A stretch of DNA of 64,000 nucleotides from Clostridiales bacterium (GCA_004554585.1 SFLH01000010.1:40757-104756); one strand, 5' to 3'. Positions 42,684 to 50,961 are shown, counted from the first letter of the stretch. Notes: generated from the sequence alone by a model not told the origin. Made by a program: numbers and translations.

Positions 42684-44435
42684 TTATCCTTCATGGCAAA
42701 AGGCATCGAATTTGCACAGCTGGTCGCACACCCCGCAGCCAACGCACTGGGTGGGGTCGATGACCGCCTTCTTGTCCTTCTCCTTCCAGGAGATGGCGGG
42801 GCAGCCGATGCGCATGCACAGCTTGCAGCCCTTGCACTTATCGGGCTCGATGCGGTAGGGGGGATGCTTTTCCACCGTCTTGAGCAGCACGCAGGGACGG
42901 CGGGTGATGATTACCGAAGGCTCGGGCGCAGCCAGCTCCTCGGTGACCACCTGATCGGTAGCCTTCAGGTCATAGGGGTCCACCACCCGGACCCGGCGGA
43001 TGCCCATGGCCCGGCAGAGGGTCTCCAGATCGATCTTGCCAGCGGGCTCGCCCCGCAGGTTCTTGCCGGTGGTGGGGTTCTGCTGGTGGCCGGTCATGCC
43101 GGTGGTGGAGTTGTCCAGGATGATGACGGTGGAGTTGCTCTGGTTGTAAGCGATGTTGGCCAGGCCGGTCATACCCGAGTGCATGAAGGTGGAGTCCCCC
43201 AGCACCGCCACGGTCTTGCCTTCGCTCTCCTCTCCCCGGGCCTTGTTGAAGCCGTGGATGGAGCTGACCGAAGCACCCATGCATTCACAGGTCTCGATGG
43301 CGTACAGGGGCTCATAGGCGGCCAGGGTGTAGCAGCCGATGTCCCCCAGCACCGTCACCTTATGCTTGGCCAGGGTATAGAATAGGCCCCGGTGAGGACA
43401 TCCAGCGCACAGCACCGGGGGACGGGGGGGCACCTTTTCCCCCAAGCCGATCCAGGGCTTTTCGGTCTCCTGGAGCTTTTTGGCCACCAACCCCTGGGAG
43501 AATTCCCCCACCATGGGCAGCTTGTCCTTGCCCACCACCGACAGGCCCAGGGCACGGCAATGGTCCTCGATGACCGGGTCCAGCTCCTCCAGAACGATCA
43601 CCTTGTCCACTTTGGCGGCAAAATCCAGAATTCTCTGCCGGGGCAGGGGGTTGACCAGGCCCAGCTTCAGGATGGAAGCCTGGGGGCCGAAGACCTCCCG
43701 GGCATACTGGTAGCAGGTGGAGGAGGTGATGATGCCGAAGGAGGTGTCCTCCCCCATCTCCTCCCGGTTCAGGTCCGTGGTCTCCGCCAGGGCCAACAGA
43801 CGCTGGGTGCGGTCCTCCACGATGGGGTGACGGGGCCGGGCGTTGCCGGGCACCATCACGTATTTGGCGATGTCCTTCTCATAGGGCCGCAGGGGGACCT
43901 CCTCCCGCTCTCCCAGCTCCACGATGCTCTGGGAATGGGAGATGCGGGTGCACATTTTCAGAAAGACCGGGGTGTCGTACTCCTCCGAGAGGGCAAAGGC
44001 GCGCTTGGCAAACTGCCGGGCCTCCTCAGAGTCCGCCGGCTCCAGCATGGGCAGCTTGGCGGCAGCGGCATAGTGCCGAGAGTCCTGCTCGTTCTGGGAG
44101 GAATGCATACCCGGGTCGTCGGCCACGCAGATGACCATGCCGGCGTTGATGCCGGTGTAGGAAATGGTAAACAGGGGATCGGCCGCCACGTTGACCCCCA
44201 CGTGCTTCATCACGCAGGCACTGCGCTGGCCGGCCAGGGCGGCACCGAAGGCCACCTCCATGGCCACCTTCTCGTTGGGCGCCCACTCGCAATAGATCTC
44301 GTCATACTTGGCCGCCTGCTCCGTAATTTCCGTGCTGGGCGTGCCGGGATAACTGGAGATCAAGCCGCAGCCTGCCTCATACAGGCCGCGGGCCGCCGCC
44401 TCATTTCCCAGCATCAACTTCTTCATATCGAACAT
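42684..44435 (-). CDS. iorA: Indolepyruvate:ferredoxin oxidoreductase alpha subunit
   Basis: Thiamine-diphosphate enzyme subunit of 583 residues that oxidatively decarboxylates aryl pyruvates (from Trp, Phe, Tyr) to acyl-CoA and reduced ferredoxin. It has an N-terminal pyrimidine-binding half (LMLGNEAAARGLYEAG, SSYPGTPSTEI), a TPP-binding half (CAGCPHRGLFY, GDIGCYTLA, LDNSTTGMTGHQ) and two C-terminal 4Fe-4S motifs (CKGCKLCMRIGCP, CVGCGVCDQLCK). iorB, the usual partner, is not adjacent. The start at 44435 follows GGAAAGGGG. Reduced ferredoxin made here would feed the Rnf complex. Confidence 0.93.
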   Translation of the reverse strand: MFDMKKLMLGNEAAARGLYEAGCGLISSYPGTPSTEITEQAAKYDEIYCEWAPNEKVAMEVAFGAALAGQRSACVMKHVGVNVAADPLFTISYTGINAGMVICVADDPGMHSSQNEQDSRHYAAAAKLPMLEPADSEEARQFAKRAFALSEEYDTPVFLKMCTRISHSQSIVELGEREEVPLRPYEKDIAKYVMVPGNARPRHPIVEDRTQRLLALAETTDLNREEMGEDTSFGIITSSTCYQYAREVFGPQASILKLGLVNPLPRQRILDFAAKVDKVIVLEELDPVIEDHCRALGLSVVGKDKLPMVGEFSQGLVAKKLQETEKPWIGLGEKVPPRPPVLCAGCPHRGLFYTLAKHKVTVLGDIGCYTLAAYEPLYAIETCECMGASVSSIHGFNKARGEESEGKTVAVLGDSTFMHSGMTGLANIAYNQSNSTVIILDNSTTGMTGHQQNPTTGKNLRGEPAGKIDLETLCRAMGIRRVRVVDPYDLKATDQVVTEELAAPEPSVIITRRPCVLLKTVEKHPPYRIEPDKCKGCKLCMRIGCPAISWKEKDKKAVIDPTQCVGCGVCDQLCKFDAFCHEG

Positions 44436-44633
44436 AACCCCTTTCCTGGGACCCCTCCCAGGAGGCCCGGGCAGGAGATGAACCATTAAAAATGTAGTGT
44501 AAATCACAGATCATTTAACATCATACCATTCCCACCAGAATTCGTAAACCAATTTTGGCAACAAATTTTTGTTCCCTCGCATTTTTTTCTAGTTTTTCGG
44601 GCTTCGGGGGCTCTGGGGGCGGGTTTTCCCGAA

Positions 44634-44653
44634 TTTTGTCGAATGGGGTCGAA
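44634..44653 (+). promoter_or_regulatory. Two 0A-box-like sites upstream of spo0A
   Basis: TTTTGTCGAA (core TGTCGAA 44637-44643) and GGTCGAA (44647-44653), one helical turn apart and 40-60 bases before the -35. The consensus for Spo0A~P is TGTCGAA. Confidence 0.6.
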
Positions 44654-44693
44654 AAGTTCTTCCAGCGCTTTTCCATTATTTTACATTTTTGTC

Positions 44694-44722
44694 TTGAGTT
44701 TTCTGTCCCATTGTGGTAAATT
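44694..44722 (+). promoter_or_regulatory. Promoter of spo0A
   Basis: TTGAGT (44694-44699) and TAAATT (44717-44722), 17-base spacer. Confidence 0.55.
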
Positions 44723-44811
44723 ATGGATGACCGGTTGAATCGTGTGATACCGCTTGAAAATTCTGGGAAATCCGGGAGGACCCGCTTTCCCGTGGGGGGA
44801 GAACTATCCGC

Positions 44812-45579
44812 ATGGAAACGAAGAAAACCATTCTCATTGCCGACACCAGCGAGGAGTTTCGCGCCATCCTCGTGGAAGCCCTGCAGGCCGAAGAAGGCCT
44901 GGACGTGGTGGGGCAGACCGGAGACGGCCAGGAGGCCATCCAACTGGTGCAAGATCTGGCGCCGGACATTTTGATCATGGATCTGGTCCTGGGCCGCATC
45001 GACGGCTTTGACGTGCTGGACGCCGTCAAGGCCAAGCCCGTGAGCACCCTGATCCTGTCCAGCTTCGCCCGGGGGTGCATGGCCGAGCAGGTGGCCGCTC
45101 GAGGCGGAGACTACTACATGATGAAGCCCTGCCGCATCGCCTCGGTGGTGGAGCGGGTGCGCCTGCTGGCCGCCGACCGCTGGGTGGAGGACAGCGACCG
45201 CTCCGTCAGTCCCGCTGCCGCCCGGCAGACCCTGGAGGCCAACGTCACCGCCATCATCCACGAGATCGGCGTGCCTGCCCACATCAAGGGCTACCAATAC
45301 CTGCGGGAGGCCATCATCATGACCGTGGAGGATATGGACGTCATCAACGCCGTCACCAAGATCCTCTATCCCGAGGTGGCCCGGAAGTTCGGCACCACCG
45401 CCTCCCGGGTGGAGCGGGCCATCCGCCACGCCATCGAGGTGGCCTGGGACCGGGGCGACCTGGACACGCTGCAGAAGTACTTTGGCTTTACGGTCAGCAA
45501 TTCCAAAGGGAAACCAACCAACTCGGAGTTCATCGCCATGATCGCCGACCGTCTGGTCCTCCAGCGCCGCCAAGGGTGA
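44812..45579 (+). CDS. spo0A: Sporulation master regulator Spo0A
   Basis: Response regulator of 255 residues. The receiver domain (about 5-125) has the phospho-acceptor Asp57 (ILIMDLVLG) and the conserved Lys105 (YYMMKPC). The DNA-binding domain (about 145-252) is highly conserved, including the recognition helix SRVERAIRHAIEVAW. The receiver is unusual: the second acid of the Mg-binding pair is Thr12 (LIADTSEE against the usual DD), and the MPxxDG turn reads LGRIDG. Phosphorylation should still be possible but with altered metal binding. The start at 44812 has GGGGGGAG about 11 bases away. 0A boxes upstream suggest autoregulation. Confidence 0.93.
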   Translation: METKKTILIADTSEEFRAILVEALQAEEGLDVVGQTGDGQEAIQLVQDLAPDILIMDLVLGRIDGFDVLDAVKAKPVSTLILSSFARGCMAEQVAARGGDYYMMKPCRIASVVERVRLLAADRWVEDSDRSVSPAAARQTLEANVTAIIHEIGVPAHIKGYQYLREAIIMTVEDMDVINAVTKILYPEVARKFGTTASRVERAIRHAIEVAWDRGDLDTLQKYFGFTVSNSKGKPTNSEFIAMIADRLVLQRRQG

Positions 45580-45646
45580 TCCCACATCCCCGGCGGTGTC
45601 CCCGGCGCCCCCATGGTACCTGCCTTCCTGGGAAAAATCCATCTAA

Positions 45647-45694
45647 TTTGCCCGAATCCCGCGGTTTTCTCTGGGATTTGGGCAAAATTTTTTT
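45647..45694 (+). terminator. Terminator after spo0A
   Basis: TTTGCCC-G-AATCCC (45647-45660) pairs with 45673-45686, followed by a T7 tract. Confidence 0.85.
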
Positions 45695-45710
45695 GGCGCG
45701 CATTTTTTCG

Positions 45711-45739
45711 TTGACAGGCACCGCCGGACGTGGTATACT
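45711..45739 (+). promoter_or_regulatory. Promoter of the infC-rpmI-rplT operon
   Basis: TTGACA (45711-45716) and TATACT (45734-45739), 17-base spacer: strong. Confidence 0.85.
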
Positions 45740-45744
45740 AATCG

Positions 45745-45893
45745 CCGTAAAATAAAGTAGGAAGGTTCCGCCTGCCTCACCTCTGTGCCAGCGCTTCAGG
45801 GGTTGATAGAGTACCGCCGCCGTCCCCCTGGGACGTCGGCTCTTGCTGTGCGGATACCTTTTTGCGTCTTTTACGTAAGGTATCCATTTTTTT
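45745..45893 (+). promoter_or_regulatory. Attenuator leader of the infC operon (L20-leader type)
   Basis: A leader of about 150 bases ending in GGATACCTT (45852-45860) paired with AAGGTATCC (45877-45885) and a T7 tract, placed 26 bases before infC. In Firmicutes this operon is controlled by ribosomal protein L20 through such a leader; position and terminator fit. The upstream fold was not verified. Confidence 0.65.
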
Positions 45894-45918
45894 ATGGTTT
45901 CGAACTGGAGGTGCGTCA

Positions 45919-46452
45919 ATCATAGCTCACACGGCTCATCAAATCAACGAAGAGATTCACGACAAGGAAGTGCGCCTGATCTCTGCCCAGGGCGAGCAGC
46001 TCGGCATCATGCCCCTGGCCGAGGCCATGGCCAAGGCCAATGAGGCCGACCTGGATCTGGTGAAGATCTCCCCCAACGCCGTCCCCCCCGTCTGCAAGCT
46101 CATGGACTATGGCAAGTACCGCTTTGAGCAGACCAAGCGGGACAAGGAGGCAAAAAAGAATCAGCGGATCGTAGAGATCAAGGAAGTGCGCATGTCCCCG
46201 GGGATCGACGTCAATGATTTCAATGTCAAGGTCCGCAACGCCCAGCGGTTCCTGGCAGACGGCAACCGGGTGAAGGTGGCCGTCCGCTTCCGCGGCCGGG
46301 AAATGGCCCACACGGACATCGGCAAGCGGCTGCTGGAAAAGTTCGCGGCCGACTGCGCTGAGGTGGCGACCATGGACAAGGAGCCCAAGCTGGACGGACG
46401 CCACATGACCATGTTCCTGTCCTGCCGACAGAACAAAGAAAACAAAAAATAA
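45919..46452 (+). CDS. infC: Translation initiation factor IF-3, AUC start
   Basis: IF-3 of 177 residues that binds the 30S subunit and checks the initiator tRNA and start codon. The N-domain begins INEEIHDKEVRLI and contains VPPVCKLMDYGKYRFEQ; the C-domain holds VRFRGREMAHTDIGKRLL. No ATG, GTG or TTG precedes the family start with a ribosome-binding site. GGAGGTG (45907-45913) points to ATC at 45919 (or ATA at 45922). Such non-standard starts are the known basis of IF-3 autoregulation, because IF-3 rejects them. First gene of infC-rpmI-rplT. Confidence 0.93.
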   Translation: MIAHTAHQINEEIHDKEVRLISAQGEQLGIMPLAEAMAKANEADLDLVKISPNAVPPVCKLMDYGKYRFEQTKRDKEAKKNQRIVEIKEVRMSPGIDVNDFNVKVRNAQRFLADGNRVKVAVRFRGREMAHTDIGKRLLEKFAADCAEVATMDKEPKLDGRHMTMFLSCRQNKENKK

Positions 46453-46470
46453 AAAAAGGAGTTTCCCGCT

Positions 46471-46674
46471 ATGCCTAAGCTGAAGATCAAGACCCACAGC
46501 GGCGCAAAAAAGCGCTTTAACCTGACCAAGAACGGCAAGGTCAAGCGTGCCCACGCCAACAAGAGCCACATCCTGAACAAGAAGACCACCAAGCGCAAGC
46601 GCGGCCTGCGCGCCGGCGCCTACGCGGACAAGACCAACGAGGCCGCCATCAAGCGCATGATCCTGTATAAATAA
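46471..46674 (+). CDS. rpmI: 50S ribosomal protein L35
   Basis: Basic protein of 67 residues beginning MPKLKIKTHSGAKKRF, the L35 signature, with the HILNKKTTKRKRGLR segment. GGAG precedes the ATG by 9 bases. Second gene of the infC operon. Normal length. No unusual residue seen. Confidence 0.97.
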   Translation: MPKLKIKTHSGAKKRFNLTKNGKVKRAHANKSHILNKKTTKRKRGLRAGAYADKTNEAAIKRMILYK

Positions 46675-46707
46675 TCTCTACCACACGACATAGGAGGGTA
46701 ATCTACC

Positions 46708-47064
46708 ATGGCAAGAGTGAAAGGCGCGATGATGACGCGCAAGAGAAGAAATAAGATCCTGAAGATGGCCAAGGGCTACTGGGGCGCCAAGTCCAAGCAC
46801 TTTAAGATGGCCAACGAGCAGGTGATGAAGTCCCTGACCTACGCCTATGTGGGCCGCAAGCAGAAGAAGCGCAACTTCCGTCAGCTGTGGATCGCCCGCA
46901 TCAATGCCGCCTGCAAGCTCAACGGCATGAACTATTCCAACTTCATGCACGGCCTGAAGCTGGCTGGCGTGGAGATCAACCGCAAGATGCTGGCCGAGAT
47001 GGCCGTCAACGACAAGGCCGCCTTCACCGCTCTGACCGAGCTGTCCAAGGCTAAGCTGGCCTGA
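46708..47064 (+). CDS. rplT: 50S ribosomal protein L20
   Basis: Protein of 118 residues with the L20 signature RVKGAMMTRKRRNKILKMAKGY and the globular RNA-binding C-domain (RQLWIARINAACKLNGMNYSNFMHGL). It binds 23S rRNA early in assembly and is the likely feedback repressor of its own operon through the leader at 45.8 kb. TAGGAGGG precedes the ATG. Last gene before a strong terminator. Confidence 0.97.
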   Translation: MARVKGAMMTRKRRNKILKMAKGYWGAKSKHFKMANEQVMKSLTYAYVGRKQKKRNFRQLWIARINAACKLNGMNYSNFMHGLKLAGVEINRKMLAEMAVNDKAAFTALTELSKAKLA

Positions 47065-47089
47065 GCCGGACACAACCAAACATCACTTT

Positions 47090-47126
47090 GCGGCCCGAGG
47101 GTCTTCTCCCTCGGGCCGCGTTTTTT
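47090..47126 (+). terminator. Terminator of the infC operon
   Basis: A 12-bp stem (47090-47101 with 47108-47119), followed by G and TTTTTT. Confidence 0.93.
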
Positions 47127-47128
47127 GC

Positions 47129-47168
47129 AAAAACGCAGCGCGCCGAACCATCGGTGCGCTGCGTTTGA
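47129..47168 (-). terminator. Terminator of the ABC transporter operon
   Basis: Minus strand: AAACGCAGCGC-ACCGA stem paired around a TGGT loop, followed by a TTTTT-containing stretch. Confidence 0.75.
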
Positions 47169-47172
47169 GGTT

Positions 47173-47937
47173 TCAGAGAATGCTGTAGTGGTTGAAGACC
47201 TGCAGGAGTTCCTCTGTGGTGGTGTCCGCCTTCTCCTGGCCTGCGCGGTCCAGGACGATTTGGCCGTGGTGGAGCATCAGCAAGCGGTCGCCGTACTCCA
47301 CGGCATAGCGCAGGTTGTGGGTGACCATCATGGCCGTCAGCCCCTTCTCCCGGACCACCTTGCCGGTGAGGACCATAATGGTCTCGGCGGTCTTGGGGTC
47401 CAGGGCCGCGGTGTGCTCGTCCAGGATGAGGAATTTCAGCGGGGTCATGGTGGCCATGAGCAGAGCCACCGCCTGGCGCTGGCCGCCGGACAGAGCCCCC
47501 ATGGGCACATCCAGCTTATCCTCCAGGCCCAGGCCCAAAGAGGCCAGCTCCGACCGATAGAAATCGATCCGCTTCTTGTTTACACCGAAGCCCAGGCCAA
47601 ACCGCTTGCCCTTGTTGTCGGCCAGGGAGAGGTTTTCCAGCATGGTCAGGTTGGGACAGGTGCCCAGGGCGGGGTTTTGATACACCCGACCGATGGCCCC
47701 GTAGCGCTGGTAATCCTTCTGCTTGCGGATGCTCTTGCCGTCGATGCACACATCCCCCCCATCCAGGGGGATGGAGCCGCACAGCAGGTTGAGCAGGGAG
47801 GTCTTGCCCGAGCCGTTGCTGCCCACGATGGAGACGAACTGGCCGTCTGGCACGGTCAGGTCAAAATTCTCAAACAGCCGCAGCTCGGTCACCGTGCCGG
47901 GATTGTAGACTTTTGTGATCTGGCGCATCTCAAGCAT
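47173..47937 (-). CDS. ABC transporter ATPase of a probable tryptophan importer (TrpZ-like)
   Basis: ATPase of 254 residues. Walker A is GSNGSGKTSLL, the signature LSGGQRQAVAL and Walker B LKFLILDEHTAALDP; the His after LDE is characteristic of this importer subfamily. The start at 47937 overlaps the permease stop by 8 bases. With the permease and lipoprotein upstream it forms a complete importer. The Trp-specifier T-box in front of the operon identifies tryptophan (or a precursor) as the likely cargo, in line with the TrpXYZ systems known from T-box regulons. Confidence 0.87.
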   Translation of the reverse strand: MLEMRQITKVYNPGTVTELRLFENFDLTVPDGQFVSIVGSNGSGKTSLLNLLCGSIPLDGGDVCIDGKSIRKQKDYQRYGAIGRVYQNPALGTCPNLTMLENLSLADNKGKRFGLGFGVNKKRIDFYRSELASLGLGLEDKLDVPMGALSGGQRQAVALLMATMTPLKFLILDEHTAALDPKTAETIMVLTGKVVREKGLTAMMVTHNLRYAVEYGDRLLMLHHGQIVLDRAGQEKADTTTEELLQVFNHYSIL

Positions 47938-48868
47938 GGATGATCTCCTCCCCTTTTCTTCCCGCGATCACCAGCACCACCAAGAAGAGGGCGGCGGTGA
48001 TGAACTTGAGCATGTTGGCGGGCAGGCCCACGTTGATGGCGATCTGCACGCAGAATTTATACAGAATACTTCCCAGCAGCACGGCGGTGGTCCCCTGAGG
48101 GGTGGCCAGGAAACGCAGGCCTTTTGTCTTCCGCAGGCTCTGGGCCCCCTTAGAGCGGGTAAAGAAACGGATGAGGGAAATGCCGATGATTACCGTGGCC
48201 AGGCCGAAGACCACTTGGCCAATGCCCATGACGGCGGAGTAGCTGCGCTGCTCCTGGCACACCACGCCGCCGCACAGGGCCACCAGGGCGTTGGCAATGA
48301 CCACGCCCAGCACCTTCATGTTCCCCTTGTTCTGGGCCAGGGTGGTCACCAAGGTGCCGTTGTCCCCCACCGCCCGCAGCAGCAGGCCGGACTTGGTGCG
48401 GAAATACAGGTCCAGCAAAAGCTTGATGACCACCGCCAGCACCAGGGAGACCACCAACTTGCGCCCGGTGAGGGTCAAGTCCCCCAGCAGGGCCATGACG
48501 GGGGCAGAGGTGAAGATGGTGTCCACCGCCCGCTCCACGGTCACGTTGGACCCAGCGATGAGCAGATTGATGGACGACAGGGCGGTCATGGTGATGATGC
48601 CCGCCAGCAGATCCCGCACCCCCAGGCGCACGTGGATCAGGCCCGTGCACAGGCCGGCGATGGCCCCGGCTCCGGCGGCGCACAGCAGGGTCAGCCAGGG
48701 GTCCACGCCTCCCAGCAGGAGGATGGCTGTCACCGCCGCCCCCAGGGGGAAACTGCTGTCCACCGTCAAGTCGGGAAAGTCCAGGACGGAATAGGTGATG
48801 TACACGCCGTAGGACAGCAGCGCGTAGATCAGACCCTGGGTCAGGGTGGAAACGATCAAGTCGGACAT
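47930..48868 (-). CDS. ABC transporter permease (TrpY-like)
   Basis: Membrane protein of 312 residues with about nine helices, in the BPD_transp_2 group (branched-chain amino acid/ribose type permeases). Recognisable segments are YITYSVLDFPDLTVDSSFPL, AGIITMTALSSINLLIAG and the cytoplasmic loop RAVGDNGTLVTTLAQNKG. The downstream ATPase overlaps its end. Substrate assignment rests on the T-box, not on the permease itself. Confidence 0.87.
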   Translation of the reverse strand: MSDLIVSTLTQGLIYALLSYGVYITYSVLDFPDLTVDSSFPLGAAVTAILLLGGVDPWLTLLCAAGAGAIAGLCTGLIHVRLGVRDLLAGIITMTALSSINLLIAGSNVTVERAVDTIFTSAPVMALLGDLTLTGRKLVVSLVLAVVIKLLLDLYFRTKSGLLLRAVGDNGTLVTTLAQNKGNMKVLGVVIANALVALCGGVVCQEQRSYSAVMGIGQVVFGLATVIIGISLIRFFTRSKGAQSLRKTKGLRFLATPQGTTAVLLGSILYKFCVQIAINVGLPANMLKFITAALFLVVLVIAGRKGEEIIHA

Positions 48869-48905
48869 TTCGCTCTCTCCTCCTTCTCTTGGGGGCCGGC
48901 GGCGA

Positions 48906-49913
48906 TTACGCCTGGCCGCCGACCTCCTCTGCCTGCTGGGCGATCTCGTCGGGCAGGGTCAGGCCCAGCTTGGCAATGGCCTCACTGTTGGTATACAGGG
49001 AATAGTTCTCAATGATCTCATAGGGCAGGTCCTGGCAGGTGGCCTCGCCGGTGAGGATCTTGGCGGCCATCTTGCCCGTCTGGATTCCCAGCTGGACGTA
49101 GTCCAGGCCAGCCCCGGCCACGCAGCCCATCTTCATCTGCTCGATCTCGGAGCCGTAGACGGGGATGCCCGCCTCGTTGGTCTTTTCCAGGATGGAGCCC
49201 AGCACGCCCACCACGTTGTTGTCGGTGAGGTTGGAGAAGCAGTCCACCCCCTTGGCGATGAGGGAGTCCACTGCCTGGGTGACCTCAGACTGGGCGGTGA
49301 CGCCCACAGCCTCGATGGTGAAGCCATAGTCAGCGGCCTTCTCCTGGTACACGCTCACGGAATAGACGGAGTTGGACTCGCTGGTGGTGTAGACGATGCC
49401 GATGGTCTTGGCCTCGGGCTGCAGGGCACGGATGAGCTCCAGCTGTCCCTCCACCGGCAGCACGTCGGAGGTGCCGGTGATGTTGCCGGCGTCCAGCTTG
49501 GCCCCCACGGGGTCGGTGATGGCGGTGAAGACGACGGGGATGTCCTTGTCCTCGGCGGCGGCGTAGCAGGCGGTAGCGGCGGGGGTGGCGATGCCCACCA
49601 TCAGGGCCGCGTCCTCGGCGGAAAAGGCCTGGGCGATCTGGATGGCCAGGTTGTCGTCAAAGCTGGCGTTCTGGTAGTCGATGGTGTAGTCGGTGCCCTC
49701 CACCAGGCCGGCCTCCTGCAGGCCCTGGAGGAAGCCCTCCCGGCAATTGTCCAGGGAGCCGTGCTGGCCGTACTGGCAGATGCCGATGATGGGCACATCG
49801 CCGCCGGTCTCGCCGGAGGCGGTCTGGTCGCCGCTCTGCCCGCCGCAGGCGGCTAGGGACAGGACGGCGGTCACGGACAGGGCTCCGCAGAGCAGTTTCT
49901 TCAGGTTTTTCAT
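48906..49913 (-). CDS. ABC transporter substrate-binding lipoprotein (TrpX-like)
   Basis: Lipoprotein of 335 residues. The signal peptide ends in the lipobox SLAACGG (lipid-modified Cys about 23), followed by a Ser/Gly/Thr linker and a type I periplasmic-binding fold of the ABC_sub_bind family (PF04392): IGICQYGQHGSLDNCREGF, VVFTAITDPVGAKLD, VYGSEIEQMKMG. This family is the one linked to Trp/Tyr T-boxes in Firmicutes. AAAGGAG precedes the ATG. First gene of the operon. Confidence 0.9.
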   Translation of the reverse strand: MKNLKKLLCGALSVTAVLSLAACGGQSGDQTASGETGGDVPIIGICQYGQHGSLDNCREGFLQGLQEAGLVEGTDYTIDYQNASFDDNLAIQIAQAFSAEDAALMVGIATPAATACYAAAEDKDIPVVFTAITDPVGAKLDAGNITGTSDVLPVEGQLELIRALQPEAKTIGIVYTTSESNSVYSVSVYQEKAADYGFTIEAVGVTAQSEVTQAVDSLIAKGVDCFSNLTDNNVVGVLGSILEKTNEAGIPVYGSEIEQMKMGCVAGAGLDYVQLGIQTGKMAAKILTGEATCQDLPYEIIENYSLYTNSEAIAKLGLTLPDEIAQQAEEVGGQA

Positions 49914-49987
49914 GTTGATCTTCTCCTTTTGATTTGATGTTGTGTTTGATGGTGAGTGAGGCTCTCCCTGGTCAAATCATGGACAAC

Positions 49988-50270
49988 AAAAAAAGCCCTG
50001 TTCCACTCGTTTCTTCAACGAAATGGGACAAGACTGACTCCTGCGGTACCACCCAAATTGACGCGCTGCGCCCGCTCTGTTCACGTACCATCATACGTGC
50101 CGCCCGGATAACGGGTGCGGTCCCCGTCGGCCACTACTGACCCCCTGCTGGGAGGCGTTCGCTCCGCCCTCGTAAGGCCATTCCCTTTTCACCGGTCCTA
50201 CCGCACTTCCACCATCGGCGGCTCTCTGAAAGGCTGCGTGGAAAGGTACTCTTCTTACTCACTGGTTTGG
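49988..50270 (-). promoter_or_regulatory. T-box riboswitch, tryptophan (UGG) specifier
   Basis: Minus strand: the T-box core GGGTGGTACCGC is at 50043-50054, the AG bulge AGAGAG is followed by GATGGTGGAAG in distal stem I, and the 5' loop-E strand AAGAGTA is present. The specifier loop GAA-TGG-C (codon 50178-50180) is closed by GTAAG/CTTAC. The terminator stem ends in T7 (49988-49994). Confidence 0.93.
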
Positions 50271-50288
50271 TTTGTTAACTTACGTTTC

Positions 50289-50317
50289 ATGATAGCACCT
50301 CCCCCCACCCCCGTCAA
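50289..50317 (-). promoter_or_regulatory. Promoter of the T-box/ABC operon
   Basis: Minus-strand TTGACG (50312-50317) and TATCAT (50289-50294), 17-base spacer. Confidence 0.75.
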
Positions 50318-50584
50318 GCGGGCTTTTTGGCCAAAATAACCTCCTCATTTTTCGGTGCTTTCTCTCTTTTGCTGTGCCGCAGGCGGTTTTTCCTCATCGG
50401 TCGCCCAAAGGGCCCCTCCCGTCCCCGCCGGCGGCCGTCTTTTCCGGGAGTGTCTTTTTTTCCCAAAAGCGCCGCGGTAGCGCCGGCGCGAAGGGGGCGT
50501 GCCGGCACTGCCGCGGTATTTGCGCGAATCAGAACAAAGAGAGGGCATTCCAATTCTAGAAGAGATTACATTCAGAGAGGGGCG
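50318..50584. other. Intergenic stretch without a recognisable gene
   Basis: GC-rich, proline/arginine-coding shadows in several frames but no start with a ribosome-binding site and no conserved-looking protein. I see no structured element that I can name. Confidence 0.5.
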
Positions 50585-50773
50585 TCAAGCGCTCCGCTTT
50601 TTCATGCTCAGGTAGTCCGACCACTCCTGGGCCGCGGCGATGCCGCCCAGTCCAGCAGGCAGGACCATCAGCACATTGGGGGCGTGGGGCAGCATGCTCA
50701 GCGCCGTTACATAGGCAGCCAGTACCACCAGCCAAAGCAGCAGATATACAAGATGGGAAGTTCTGGTCTTCAT
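50585..50773 (-). CDS. Small two-helix membrane protein
   Basis: Protein of 62 residues with two hydrophobic segments (about 8-26 and 31-47) and the ending SDYLSMKKRSA. An AAAGGAG 8 bases before the ATG and a promoter TTTACA-17-TATAAT (50873-50901) support it. It is divergent from a LysR gene whose ATC-N9-GAT box lies between them, so it is a candidate target of that regulator. No family recognised. Confidence 0.65.
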   Translation of the reverse strand: MKTRTSHLVYLLLWLVVLAAYVTALSMLPHAPNVLMVLPAGLGGIAAAQEWSDYLSMKKRSA

Positions 50774-50872
50774 TACAATGCTCCTTTCTCCAACAGGAAA
50801 CGCAGAAGAGGGACTCTATTAAGAGAAATGAAGTTTTCCCGGCCGGGCTGCTTGCTTTCTCGATCTGTCTGC

Positions 50873-50901
50873 ATTATACTAAATCCACCTGCCATTGTAA
50901 A
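50873..50901 (-). promoter_or_regulatory. Promoter of the small membrane protein gene
   Basis: Minus-strand TTTACA (50896-50901) and TATAAT (50873-50878), 17-base spacer. Confidence 0.65.
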
Positions 50902-50961
50902 ACGAGGAAAACACACCCTTTTCATCAGTTTTTCTGGGGAAAAGAGACTCATCGAATACCC

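Noticed and set aside
48906..49913. BMP/xylose-type sugar-binding lipoprotein
   Set aside because: The T-box with a Trp codon and the ABC_sub_bind pattern favour an amino acid importer.
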